A stretch of 64,000 nucleotides of DNA from Anaerolineae bacterium (GTDB lineage: Bacteria > Chloroflexota > Anaerolineae > Aggregatilineales > Phototrophicaceae), in assembly GCA_023382675.1 (NCBI GenBank), contig JAHDWN010000001.1:1-64000 (forward strand), given 5' to 3'. The stretch's first letter is position 1. The number at the start of each line of letters is the position of its first letter. A program made the position numbers and the translations under genes. Under the pieces are notes generated by a model. The model was given only the letters and a program-made list of their open reading frames with translations, had not been told where the DNA came from and did no database searches. This document shows positions 17,385 to 25,723 of this stretch, one piece after another.

Positions 17385-18416
17385 ATGCGTAATCACGAAG
17401 CGCAAACGCGCACAGTCTCGTTGGTTGATTTGCCGCTGGTCTACCGGCTGGCGGATGATGGCATGATTCTCGACAGCGAGATCGCCTACACCCGGTCGCC
17501 CAATGGCCCTTATGGTGCCAGTATTTCGAACATCATCCTGCCGCAGCGCAACGTTCACACACTTATTTCGCGCTGCGATAAAGATGGCGTTGTCGGCCAG
17601 TTTCGCCTGAAATCGGATGATCAACTGGCACGGGTGATCACAATCGCGCCTTCGCTGCCGGACGAATCCGCCGACGATACGATGTGGCTGCGGGCAATGG
17701 ATGCCATGGCGGCATCGGCGGGCAAACGCGGCGCACACATGCTGTCCGCGGAAATCGACGAGCAAAGCCCGCTCTTCACCGCCATGCGCCGTGCCGGTTT
17801 TGCGGTCTATGCGCGCCAGGAGATCTGGCGGCGCGAGCCGGAACAGCCGTTCCCTGAACAGATCGTCCCGGCAGCGTTGAGCCAGGAAACCGACTCCGAC
17901 GCGATGGACATCCAGTTGCTGTATAGCAACATTGTCCCGCGTCTGGTGCAGCCGATTGCTGTCCCTTCGAGCGATAGTGAAGGTTTCGTCTATCGCCAGG
18001 AACACCGGGTGCAGGGCTATATCGCTGTCTCCGAAGGCAAGTATGGCGTCTATCTCATGCCGTTCTTGCACCCGGACATTTTATTTAGCGAGGCATCCGC
18101 CATCATCGCCGGCGCAATCGCGAGCACGGCGAAGGCGGAGAAATTGCCGGTTTACGTCTGCGTACGGCGCTATCAGGACTGGCTGGAAGATGGCTTGACG
18201 GTACTTGGCTTCAGACCGATCAGCCAGCAAGCCGTCATGGTGCGTCATATCGCAGCCGGGGTGCGTCATACCGTCTTCGCGCCCGTTGCACGTCCACTGG
18301 AAGTAATTCCAAGTCCCGTGCATCCGCCAACTACCCGCGTTGGCGAAATGACGGATTTTATTGGGATTGAAGCAGGAGTGAGCAATAAACTGAATGGAAC
18401 GACGGATAACGGATGA
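17385..18416 (+). CDS. uncharacterised protein with tandem GNAT-like fold
   Basis: About 343 residues. ATG 17385 is preferred for its AGGAG 9 bases upstream; ATG 17364 is in frame. The layout suggests two acetyltransferase (GNAT)-like halves: DKDGVVGQFRLKSDDQLARVITIAPSL...RGAHMLSAEIDEQSPLFTAMRRAGFAVYARQEIWRR, where the last part resembles the end of a GNAT domain, and later GYIAVSEGKYGVYLMPFLHPD...LPVYVCVRRYQDWLEDGLTVLGFRPISQQAVMVRH. The acetyl-CoA loop (Q/RxxGxG/A) is not clear, so activity is doubtful. It overlaps the R3H-ATPase gene by 23 bases, which points to a joint role with that protein. Confidence 0.5.
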   Translation: MRNHEAQTRTVSLVDLPLVYRLADDGMILDSEIAYTRSPNGPYGASISNIILPQRNVHTLISRCDKDGVVGQFRLKSDDQLARVITIAPSLPDESADDTMWLRAMDAMAASAGKRGAHMLSAEIDEQSPLFTAMRRAGFAVYARQEIWRREPEQPFPEQIVPAALSQETDSDAMDIQLLYSNIVPRLVQPIAVPSSDSEGFVYRQEHRVQGYIAVSEGKYGVYLMPFLHPDILFSEASAIIAGAIASTAKAEKLPVYVCVRRYQDWLEDGLTVLGFRPISQQAVMVRHIAAGVRHTVFAPVARPLEVIPSPVHPPTTRVGEMTDFIGIEAGVSNKLNGTTDNG

Positions 18417-20016
18417 CATCCAGGAGCTTAAGCGAGTTCTGCCTGAGCATATCTCGCGGCGTATCGACGAGCTAGGCAACATCGACGACTTGCTTGAGGT
18501 CGTACTTGACTTAGGGCGTGTACCCACTGCACGCTACATCACCGGCGAGATCGAACTGAGTGACAAAGAAGTGACCCGCTTCGATCTCGACGCCATCGTT
18601 GAGAATATCGGGACGTTCGACGCAGATAACCGCGCCGGTATGGAACGTACCCTGCACCGTATTTCCGCCATCCGCAATCGCCGTGGAGATGTCGTCGGTC
18701 TGACCTGCCGAGTGGGCCGCGCCGTCTATGGCACCATCGACATCATCCAGGACTTGATCGAATCCGGGCAAAGCCTGCTCTTGCTAGGCCCGCCTGGCGT
18801 CGGCAAGACGACCATGCTGCGCGAATCGGCCCGCGTCCTGGCTGAGTCGCGTCGCGTCGTTATCGTCGATACGTCGAATGAGATCGGCGGCGATGGCGAC
18901 GTGCCCCACCCCGCTGTAGGCCGAGCGCGACGTATGCAGGTCAGCAAACCTGACCGGCAGCATGAAGTCATGATCGAAGCGGTTGAAAACCACAACCCGG
19001 AGGTCATCGTCATCGACGAGATCGGGCGCGAGTTGGAGGCGCAAGCCGCCCGCACGATTGCCGAGCGTGGTGTGCAGTTGATCGGCACCGCCCACGGCAC
19101 AGCGCTGGACAACCTGCTCCTCAACCCGACGCTGTCGGATCTCATCGGTGGCATTCAGGCGGTCACGCTCTCGGACGAAGAAGCGCGGCGGCGTGGCACT
19201 CAGAAAACGGTGCTCGAACGCAAATCGCCGCCGACGTTCGATGTATTGATCGAGATTCAGACACGCGACCGGCTGATCGTGCACGAGGATGTGGCCGCCG
19301 CTGTCGATGCGATGCTGCGCGGCAAACCGCTGCAAGCAGAACTGCGCTACCGGAACGAGACCGGCGAAATCATGTATGAGCCGACCGTTCCTGACATGCG
19401 GCTGCTGATCGAAAAGAGCGGCAGTCGCAATGGCGGGCGGCGCAACGGCTACTCGAATGGCGGTAGTCGCCTGGAAGATCGCGGCGACGATGCCCAAAGC
19501 GGACGTAATATCACGCGTGCCGATGGGGATGAAGCGCGTGGCTCGACGCGAGTCTATGCTTATGGCGTCGCCCGTAACCGTCTGCAACAAGCCTCCCGCC
19601 GGCTGCATGTGCCACTTCACGTCACCGATGACGCCGGCCAGGCGGATGTGATCGTCACGCTCAAGAATTACTACCGCCGCCGCCCCAAGCTGATCGTCGA
19701 TGCTGAACGGCGCGGAACACCGATCTACGTGCTGCGCGCCAACACGATTTCGCAGATGGAAACCTTCATCGCGGATATGTTCAACCTGGAGGCAACCGAT
19801 AACGATATCGGCGACCCTTTTGAGGATGCAATGCGCGAAGCTCGCTCGGCCATCATGCGCGTCCAGGGTGGTAATACACAGTTCGTCGATCTTACGCCAC
19901 AAGATGCACATATCCGGCGCATTCAACACCAGATGGCGCGCAAGGCCAGACTGGAAAGCGAAAGCTACGGCGAGGAACCCGAACGCCGCGTGCGTATCTC
20001 TCGCCGTGCTGGCTAG
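18394..20016 (+). CDS. AAA ATPase with C-terminal R3H nucleic-acid-binding domain (Ycf45/SpoIIIAA-like)
   Basis: 540 residues. Residues 1-110 resemble the N-terminal part of SpoIIIAA/Ycf45 ATPases. Walker A is LLLGPPGVGKTTMLRE at about 130-145 and Walker B is PEVIVIDEIGRELEAQA at about 203-218, followed by a GTAHGTALDNLL sensor segment. A low-complexity Gly/Asn/Arg linker (about 350-385) leads to a region ending with an R3H domain (QDAHIRRIQHQMARKARLESESYGEEPERRVRI, about 505-537), which binds single-stranded nucleic acid. The family is widespread in cyanobacteria, plastids and Chloroflexota, cellular role unclear. It begins inside the preceding gene, so the two are coupled. Confidence 0.85.
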   Translation: MERRITDDIQELKRVLPEHISRRIDELGNIDDLLEVVLDLGRVPTARYITGEIELSDKEVTRFDLDAIVENIGTFDADNRAGMERTLHRISAIRNRRGDVVGLTCRVGRAVYGTIDIIQDLIESGQSLLLLGPPGVGKTTMLRESARVLAESRRVVIVDTSNEIGGDGDVPHPAVGRARRMQVSKPDRQHEVMIEAVENHNPEVIVIDEIGRELEAQAARTIAERGVQLIGTAHGTALDNLLLNPTLSDLIGGIQAVTLSDEEARRRGTQKTVLERKSPPTFDVLIEIQTRDRLIVHEDVAAAVDAMLRGKPLQAELRYRNETGEIMYEPTVPDMRLLIEKSGSRNGGRRNGYSNGGSRLEDRGDDAQSGRNITRADGDEARGSTRVYAYGVARNRLQQASRRLHVPLHVTDDAGQADVIVTLKNYYRRRPKLIVDAERRGTPIYVLRANTISQMETFIADMFNLEATDNDIGDPFEDAMREARSAIMRVQGGNTQFVDLTPQDAHIRRIQHQMARKARLESESYGEEPERRVRISRRAG

Positions 20017-20037
20017 CAGGATCTGTCATGTCGAATT

Positions 20038-20070
20038 CAAGAGGCGGCGAAGGTCGCCTCTTGATGTTTG
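20038..20070 (+). terminator. terminator after the R3H-ATPase gene
   Basis: CAAGAGGCG (20038-20046) pairs with CGCCTCTTG (20055-20063), 8-base loop, followed by ATGTTTGA. The stem is strong, but the T tract is weak. It starts 22 bases after the stop. Confidence 0.6.
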
Positions 20071-20149
20071 ACGGCGACGTATTTTGCGTTTCGCAAGTGT
20101 CACCCGTATGATCGGGGATGTTCGCAAGCGAAACCGAGGCGTAACGACG

Positions 20150-20533
20150 ATGATACGCAGTCAGAAGCAAAAGTCTCCTCTCGCGCGTTCCCGCATACTG
20201 ATCTTCGCGATCCTGGCGCTGCTGCTGGCCGCCTGTAATCTGACCAATCGCCCGCCAGTCCCAACACCCCAGCCAACCCCCGTTCCGCTTGCGCCGCTGC
20301 CCACCATTCCGCCACTCACGACCGGCATTGATTCTGCCGTTCCGCTCAACAATTCCACCTGCTTGCTGACACCACCGAACTGGATACCTTACACAGTACA
20401 ACCGGGCGATAGTCTTGGCGCTATCTCGGTGGCTGTCGACACACCACTCGAAGAGCTGGTCGCGAATAACTGCCTGGAGAATGCGGACACGATCTATGTC
20501 GAACAGGTCATTTATCTGCCACGTGCGCCGTAA
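20150..20533 (+). CDS. LysM-domain lipoprotein
   Basis: 127 residues from ATG 20150 (GAGG 10 bases upstream). The N-terminus has basic residues, a hydrophobic core and a lipobox, LLLAAC, so it should be lipidated on the Cys and held at the outer face of the membrane. A Pro/Thr-rich linker (RPPVPTPQPTPVPLAPLP) leads to one LysM domain at the C-terminus (YTVQPGDSLGAISVAVDTPLEELVANNCL...QVIYLP), which binds N-acetylglucosamine-containing glycans such as peptidoglycan. It lies 30 bases before the mannosyltransferase gene. Confidence 0.8.
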   Translation: MIRSQKQKSPLARSRILIFAILALLLAACNLTNRPPVPTPQPTPVPLAPLPTIPPLTTGIDSAVPLNNSTCLLTPPNWIPYTVQPGDSLGAISVAVDTPLEELVANNCLENADTIYVEQVIYLPRAP

Positions 20534-20563
20534 ATGCCCTGTATACCCCGTTAAGGCTTTGGC

Positions 20564-21769
20564 ATGGCTTTGTCGCGACGAGAAATCGCCATCATCATTG
20601 CGTTGTTCCTGGTGACACGCCTGGCGCTGCTGGTGGCAGGAACTCTGGTGATCACCTACTTGCCCGAAAACGAAACGCTCGGCGACGAGCTTAAGCATTT
20701 GCTTGATGGTGGCCCGGCGCTGGATATGTGGTATCGCTGGGACGCGGGCTTTTACGCGACGATTGCCACCGAAGGCTACGACTGGTTCAATGATCGCCAG
20801 CCAGCGGCGGATATGGCTTTCCTCCCCGTCTACCCGGCAGCCGTCCGCGCGGTCATGGCGGTCACAGGGTGCTTCTTCACGCCTTACCAGAGCACTTGCG
20901 CCACAGTCAGCGGCTTGATCGTCTCCAACGTTGCGCTTCTGGGTGCAGCTTTCTTGCTCTATGACCTCGCACGCAGGCAGTTCGACAAAACGGCTGCGCT
21001 TAGCGCTGTGATCCTGCTCATGATCACGCCCAACGCGATTTTCCTATCTGGTGTCTACACGGAAGCGTTGTTTCTGGCACTCTGCCTGTTGACCTTCTGG
21101 CTCCTGGAGCGAGAGCAGTTTGCGCTGGCGTTGATACCGGCCTGCTTCGCCGCGCTCACCCGTTCGGTGGGCATCGCGTTGTACCCGGCGTTGCTATGGT
21201 ATGTGTGGCGCGAAACACCCCCGAGCCTGCGGCTGCCGCGATTGCTCCTGGCCCACCTGCCGTTGATCGTGTTTGCCGGTTACGTGCTTCTGGCCGGTAA
21301 TTACGTCGGAGAGCCGTTGGCCTACTTCCGCAGCTACGAGGTTATCTGGGGGCGAGATGTGACACGCAGCCCGTGGGAGACGCTGCTCGTCTATTTCAGC
21401 GGGGAGCCAGTCTCCTTGTATGGCTGGCAGCTTTCATGGATCGATCTGATCGCCTTCGTCGGCTATCTGCTGCTCGATCTCATTGCACTCCGCCGAAAAC
21501 CCGCCTGGGGGCTGTTCGCGCTGGCTGCCATCTTGATCCCATTTGCAAGCGGAACCCTGGTGGCGATGCCGCGTTTTGGCGCGGTGATCTTCCCGTTTTA
21601 TATCCTACTGGGGGCATGGGCGCGCTCCAAACCGGCGAGCGCGCCAGATGCTGCACCATTGTGGCGCTGGCTGAATGCTTACTGGCGTCCGGTGCTCGTC
21701 TACGGCGCTTGCCTTATCCTGGGCGTGCTCTTCATCGCACGCTTTGTTGCCGGTTATTGGATTGCCTGA
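20564..21769 (+). CDS. PIG-V-like membrane mannosyltransferase
   Basis: 401 residues, about nine to ten predicted membrane helices. After the first helix, the large loop carries WYRWDAGFYATIATEGY and AFLPVYP, the arrangement of the PIG-V (GT76-like) group of polyprenyl-phosphate-dependent mannosyltransferases, where the Asp in RWDAGFY is likely catalytic. Such bacterial proteins probably transfer a sugar from a polyprenyl-phosphate donor outside the membrane. Acceptor unknown. AAGG lies 9 bases before the ATG. Confidence 0.75.
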   Translation: MALSRREIAIIIALFLVTRLALLVAGTLVITYLPENETLGDELKHLLDGGPALDMWYRWDAGFYATIATEGYDWFNDRQPAADMAFLPVYPAAVRAVMAVTGCFFTPYQSTCATVSGLIVSNVALLGAAFLLYDLARRQFDKTAALSAVILLMITPNAIFLSGVYTEALFLALCLLTFWLLEREQFALALIPACFAALTRSVGIALYPALLWYVWRETPPSLRLPRLLLAHLPLIVFAGYVLLAGNYVGEPLAYFRSYEVIWGRDVTRSPWETLLVYFSGEPVSLYGWQLSWIDLIAFVGYLLLDLIALRRKPAWGLFALAAILIPFASGTLVAMPRFGAVIFPFYILLGAWARSKPASAPDAAPLWRWLNAYWRPVLVYGACLILGVLFIARFVAGYWIA

Positions 21770-21864
21770 TGCAAACCCGGCAGCAGACAGTGTACCCACC
21801 CCCATCGATGCCAGATGTGTATGATAGAGAGGGTTCATACGCCTTCCGAAAGGTCAAGCTGTTT

Positions 21865-23217
21865 ATGATTTTGTCGATGAACACTCGAAAGCTCCTTTTA
21901 TTGGGTTTCGGATTGCTCCTCTTGCTCAATGTCGTGCCGCTGGCCGCTCAGAAAACAACGCAAGGCCCACTCTCAGCCTCCCCCCTGGCAGATCGTCTGC
22001 CGCCAACCATCGCCGTTGAATGGATGCAGCTTCTGTATGATCGGATTCGCGAGGATGGTATTTCGGCCCCCGGCGCATCACGCTTGTATGCCTATACGGC
22101 TGTCGCGCTCTACGAATCGATTCTGCCGGGAATGCCAAATAACTTCACTCTGAATGGACAGCTCAACGGCTTCCCCGCGCTCCCTTATCCCGAAGAAGAC
22201 GCTGTGCATGATTGGGTCTCGGTTGCCAATGGCGCCATCTCGACCCTGCTCATCGGGCTGTTCGAGGATCAAAGCCAGGCGTCGCGCGACGCCTTTGTGG
22301 AGATGCGTGAGTCGTGGATACCGCGACGGCAGGGCGATGTCACCCCGGATGTCATCGAACGTTCGCTGGCTTACGGCGATCAGGTTGGCGCGATCTTGCT
22401 GGATTGGGCAAATGATGACGGCTACTGGCAGTCGCGTGGTCGCACGTATGAACCACCCGTCGGCCCGCAATACTGGATACCCACCGCCGCCGAGCAAGTG
22501 TCCATCGAGCCGTACTGGGGCGATCAGCGCCCGTTCGTGCTGCAATATGCCGACGAGTGCGCCTTTTATATGGATTACGAGTACAGCGAAGATCCTGAGT
22601 CGGCCTTCTATGCCCAGGCGCAGGAAGTGTACGACACCGGCCGCAACCTGACAGAGGAGCAGCAAGAGATCGCCCGTTTCTGGGTGGATACGCCCGGTCA
22701 AACAGGCACGCCGTCAGGTCACTGGGTCTTGATCGAAGGCGCGTTGGCAGACAAGTTCGATATGTCGTTGAACCGTGTGGCGGAAATGTATATCAAGACG
22801 AATACGGCAATGGCAGACACCTTCATCTCCGCCTGGTCACTCAAATATCAGGTTGTGCTGCTGCGGCCAGAGACGTACATCAATGCGTTCATCGACCCGC
22901 GCTGGTCGCCGTTCATCGCCTCGCCCAATTTCCCAGAGTATCCGTCCGGGCATTCGGTCACGTCTGGGGCTGCCGCCGAAGTGCTGCAAAGCATGTTCGG
23001 CCAAGTGGCTTTCACCAGCGTGACTTATCCAGGCGGTCGCAGAATGCAGCGCAGCTTCACCTCTTTCCGGCAGGCGGCGCAGGAAGCGGCCATTTCGCGT
23101 CTCTATGGCGGCATCCATTATCGCGCCGCGATTGAGAACGGCCTGCAGCAAGGGCAGTGCATCGGCAAAGCGGCTTTCGACCGCATCACCTTGCGCTCGC
23201 TGCCACAGGGTGAGTGA
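21865..23217 (+). CDS. secreted vanadium-dependent haloperoxidase-like PAP2 protein
   Basis: About 450 residues; ATG 21865 (MILSMNTRK), with ATG 21877 as alternative. Signal peptide: KLLLLGFGLLLLLNVVPLAAQ. The C-terminal part holds the vanadate/phosphate site: YINAFIDPRWSPFIASPNFPEYPSGHSVTSGAAAEVL (SGH with catalytic His) and SRLYGGIHYRAAIENGLQQG (second Arg and His). This is the vanadium haloperoxidase branch of the PAP2 superfamily. Bacterial members are often of unproven halogenating activity, some being phosphatases. An exported enzyme is expected. Confidence 0.82.
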   Translation: MILSMNTRKLLLLGFGLLLLLNVVPLAAQKTTQGPLSASPLADRLPPTIAVEWMQLLYDRIREDGISAPGASRLYAYTAVALYESILPGMPNNFTLNGQLNGFPALPYPEEDAVHDWVSVANGAISTLLIGLFEDQSQASRDAFVEMRESWIPRRQGDVTPDVIERSLAYGDQVGAILLDWANDDGYWQSRGRTYEPPVGPQYWIPTAAEQVSIEPYWGDQRPFVLQYADECAFYMDYEYSEDPESAFYAQAQEVYDTGRNLTEEQQEIARFWVDTPGQTGTPSGHWVLIEGALADKFDMSLNRVAEMYIKTNTAMADTFISAWSLKYQVVLLRPETYINAFIDPRWSPFIASPNFPEYPSGHSVTSGAAAEVLQSMFGQVAFTSVTYPGGRRMQRSFTSFRQAAQEAAISRLYGGIHYRAAIENGLQQGQCIGKAAFDRITLRSLPQGE

Positions 23218-23231
23218 ATCTGTCGGACGAG

Positions 23232-23438
23232 CTATAGCTCGCTGCAATCCCAGGCAAACCCGCAACGCGGGCAGCGCACCTTACACGCGTGCCGGAAGGT
23301 ATCCGTCCCACACGCCGGGCAGACGGTCGCAAGCGCGTAATTGCTGGCGGGGATTTTCAGCCGCTGGTCGAGAGGTAGAGATGGCTGACGAGGCACTTGT
23401 GGGCATAATTCCGATTCTGTCTTTTTCTTGAGCGGCAT
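23232..23438 (-). CDS. small zinc-ribbon protein
   Basis: 68 residues from ATG 23438 (MPLKKKTESEL). A basic, Pro-rich N-terminal half is followed by one zinc ribbon with two Cys pairs, CPACG and CPRCG, 14 residues apart, ending FAWDCSEL. The cellular role is unknown. A start farther upstream (23495) would run into the tRNA-Cys terminator region, so the shorter form is used. It lies directly after the tRNA-Cys gene on the same strand, beyond that terminator, and converges with the haloperoxidase gene. Confidence 0.55.
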   Translation of the reverse strand: MPLKKKTESELCPQVPRQPSLPLDQRLKIPASNYALATVCPACGTDTFRHACKVRCPRCGFAWDCSEL

Positions 23439-23462
23439 CGAATAACGCCCTCGCGGATTGGC

Positions 23463-23493
23463 GATCAAAAATGGGCATCTTGTGAAGATGCCC
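23463..23493 (-). terminator. terminator of tRNA-Cys
   Basis: GGGCATCTT (23473-23481) pairs with AAGATGCCC (23485-23493) with a 3-base loop; on the minus strand it is followed by ATTTTTGATC. It begins 5 bases after the 3' end of the tRNA. Confidence 0.8.
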
Positions 23494-23497
23494 AAAG

Positions 23498-23569
23498 AGG
23501 CGACGGCCGGATTCGAACCGGCGCATCAGGCTTTTGCAGAGCCTTGCCTTACCACTTGGCCACGTCGCC
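23498..23569 (-). tRNA. tRNA-Cys (anticodon GCA)
   Basis: Reading the minus strand, the acceptor stem GGCGACG pairs with CGTCGCC, the D arm contains AAGTGGTAAGG, the anticodon arm is AGGCT-CTGCAAA-AGCCT with anticodon GCA, and the T arm is GCCGG-TTCGAAT-CCGGC. The discriminator base is U73, expected for tRNA-Cys. 72 bases; CCA is not encoded. Confidence 0.95.
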
Positions 23570-23578
23570 ATCAATTTC

Positions 23579-23608
23579 ATTATAATCATCATTATCAACC
23601 CCTGGCAA
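23579..23608 (-). promoter_or_regulatory. promoter of tRNA-Cys
   Basis: On the minus strand TTGCCA (23608-23603), 18-base spacer, TATAAT (23584-23579). The predicted start is only a few bases before the mature tRNA 5' end. Confidence 0.65.
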
Positions 23609-23653
23609 GCCTGAGCCTTGCGTCGCTGCCCAAAAACCGCCACAATACCGAAC

Positions 23654-24583
23654 ATGAATACTGAAGAACACGAACCGCCAACAGGCGAAACCAGCGAAGA
23701 CTCCAGCCCTCTGGAAGAGCCATTTTCCGAGGAAGCCGCACAGGATGATTCTGTGCAGACAGAGGATCTTGTCGAGGTTTCTGACGAAGAAGTTTCGGAA
23801 GTCGCTGCTGATCGCTTTGACGACGAACTGGAAGATGAGCCGTTCGCCGTGGCCTATGCCGAAGAAGCGGAACGCGCTGAGGTAGAGGATGCAGATGCGC
23901 TCCTCGCGCGCGACCAACTCGACCTGGATGTGGATGCTGCGTTGGCCGCCGTCGCATCCCTGAGCGACATCGTCGCCGACCGTGAGGTCAGCGAGGATGC
24001 GGCATTGGCGGCGGAACAGCCCTCCGCCACCCCTGTGCTGTCATTCGCGCCGCCGAAACCGATGGCGCTCCGGCGTGGATCGCTGGCATCGATCATTCCG
24101 GCGGCTATTTTGATTGTCGCGGGGGCGTTGCTCACGTTAGCCACAACCGCAGGCGCAGTCGTGCCGACGCAGTTCGTCGTCTGGGGCGCGATTGGGGCTG
24201 TCGGCCTGCTGCTGATCAGTTACTGGCTGTCATCACGACGCTGGGCACGCGGTTCATTCTTCTTTGCCACATTGCTGCTCCTCAGCGCGGCGGTCTTCTA
24301 CGCGATGACTGCACCCGATGGCATCGGCGTCAAAGGCTTTCCATTACTGATCGTCGCGACAGGGGTTGCTTTTATCTTGCCATCCCTGGCTGCGCGCCCG
24401 GCCACGCGCAACGTGCTGCTGCCCGGCATTTTGATGATCGTCGGTGGGCTGGCGGCGCTCGGATTTACCTTGGGTATCTTCGATGCGTCGCTGTTGTCCC
24501 TGGCAGCGCAGTATGCCTGGATCGCGCCCGTGATCTTGATCGTGCTGTGGCTGCTGCCGGTTATCTTTCGCCGCCGAGATTGA
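23654..24583 (+). CDS. membrane protein with acidic N-terminal region
   Basis: 309 residues from ATG 23654. Residues 1-145 are very acidic, low-complexity and probably disordered (many Glu, Asp, Ala). Then come about six membrane helices in short loops (SIIPAAILIVAGALLTLATTAG, VWGAIGAVGLLLISYWL, FFFATLLLLSAAVFYAM, LLIVATGVAFILPSLA, LLPGILMIVGGLAALGFTLG, YAWIAPVILIVLWLLPVIF). No known family is recognised. It is 4 bases before the GT4 gene, so it may belong to the glycan operon that follows. Confidence 0.55.
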   Translation: MNTEEHEPPTGETSEDSSPLEEPFSEEAAQDDSVQTEDLVEVSDEEVSEVAADRFDDELEDEPFAVAYAEEAERAEVEDADALLARDQLDLDVDAALAAVASLSDIVADREVSEDAALAAEQPSATPVLSFAPPKPMALRRGSLASIIPAAILIVAGALLTLATTAGAVVPTQFVVWGAIGAVGLLLISYWLSSRRWARGSFFFATLLLLSAAVFYAMTAPDGIGVKGFPLLIVATGVAFILPSLAARPATRNVLLPGILMIVGGLAALGFTLGIFDASLLSLAAQYAWIAPVILIVLWLLPVIFRRRD

Positions 24584-24587
24584 TGCT

Positions 24588-25721
24588 ATGCGCGTCGCCA
24601 TCGACGCCAGCCGCACAACCGTCGCGCGTCTCACCGGCACAGAGCGCTATGCGTTGGAACTGCTGCGCGCGCTCATGCGCCTGAATACCGAACACCAGCT
24701 CGATCTGTATTTCCGCGATCAACCGCCCGTCGATCTGCTCCCAATATCCAACCTGGCCGCACAGCACACCATCGCGTTTCCGCGTTTGTGGACACATCTC
24801 CGCTTCGCCGCTGAACTCTGGAAGACTCAACCCGACGTGACTTTTGTGCCCGCGCATACTCTGCCGTTGCTTTTCCCCGGCCGAAGCATCGTCACTGTCC
24901 ACGATCTTGGCTACAAGTATTTTCCTCAAGCGCACACCCGCTCACAAAGAGTGTACCTGGATGCATCGACACGCTACAGCGCGGCGCGTGCCGACATCAT
25001 CCTCGCAGACAGCCAGGCGACTGCGAACGATGTCACCCACTTCTACGGCACATCAGCCAACAAGATTCGCGTCATCTATCCAGGTGTCACCTGTCCCTAC
25101 CCTCATGGCAACGCGCCAGATGATGCCATATCGCATGTGCGGCACAAGTACAACCTGCCCGAATATTACTGGCTGTTCGTCGGCACGCTCCAACCTCGCA
25201 AAAACATCGGCGGCATTGTGCAGGGTTATGCCCGCTGGAAAGCACAATGTCCCGGAGAAGAGTCGGCCCTGGTGCTGGCCGGGGGCAAGGGCTGGCTGTA
25301 TGATCCAGCCTGGGTCGCGGGTGTTGATGGTGTAATCGAAACAGGCTTCATCGATGAGGCGGATAAGTGGGCACTCTACGCAGGTGCGCGAGCGCTGCTC
25401 TTTCCCTCGCTGTATGAAGGCTTCGGATTCCCCGTCATCGAAGCGCTGCTTTGCGGAACGCCGGTGATTTGCAGCCGGGCATCCAGCCTGCCGGAGCTTG
25501 GCGGCGATCTGGTTGACTACGTGGAATTGCCGCCAGACTCGACCAGGCGATCACAGAATTTGTGGGATTACGTGGGCGAGCAATTGGCAGATAAAATGTG
25601 TCACATCACTGACGAAGCATTGAGCGAAGATGCACGCGAACAACGCCGGGTACAAGCCCGCCGGTTCAATTGGGATACAGCGGCGCGCAGTCTCCTCACC
25701 ATCCTGGATAACCTGGCCTAG
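24588..25721 (+). CDS. GT4 family glycosyltransferase
   Basis: 377 residues. GT-B fold: MRVAIDASRTTVARLTGTERYALELLRAL, then SIVTVHDLGYKYFPQAHTRSQRVYLDASTRYSAARAD, the inter-domain VGTLQPRKNIGGIVQGYARW, and the donor EX7E motif in FPSLYEGFGFPVIEALLCGTPVICS. Cytosolic or peripheral membrane, probably using an NDP-sugar. The next gene starts 2 bases after its stop, so it is in one operon with the GT9-GT26 fusion; together they point to a cell-surface or secreted polysaccharide. Confidence 0.82.
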   Translation: MRVAIDASRTTVARLTGTERYALELLRALMRLNTEHQLDLYFRDQPPVDLLPISNLAAQHTIAFPRLWTHLRFAAELWKTQPDVTFVPAHTLPLLFPGRSIVTVHDLGYKYFPQAHTRSQRVYLDASTRYSAARADIILADSQATANDVTHFYGTSANKIRVIYPGVTCPYPHGNAPDDAISHVRHKYNLPEYYWLFVGTLQPRKNIGGIVQGYARWKAQCPGEESALVLAGGKGWLYDPAWVAGVDGVIETGFIDEADKWALYAGARALLFPSLYEGFGFPVIEALLCGTPVICSRASSLPELGGDLVDYVELPPDSTRRSQNLWDYVGEQLADKMCHITDEALSEDAREQRRVQARRFNWDTAARSLLTILDNLA

Positions 25722-25723
25722 AA

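Noticed and set aside
18784-19929. Minus-strand open frame opposite the R3H-ATPase (381 codons)
   Set aside because: Antisense shadow without any family signature.
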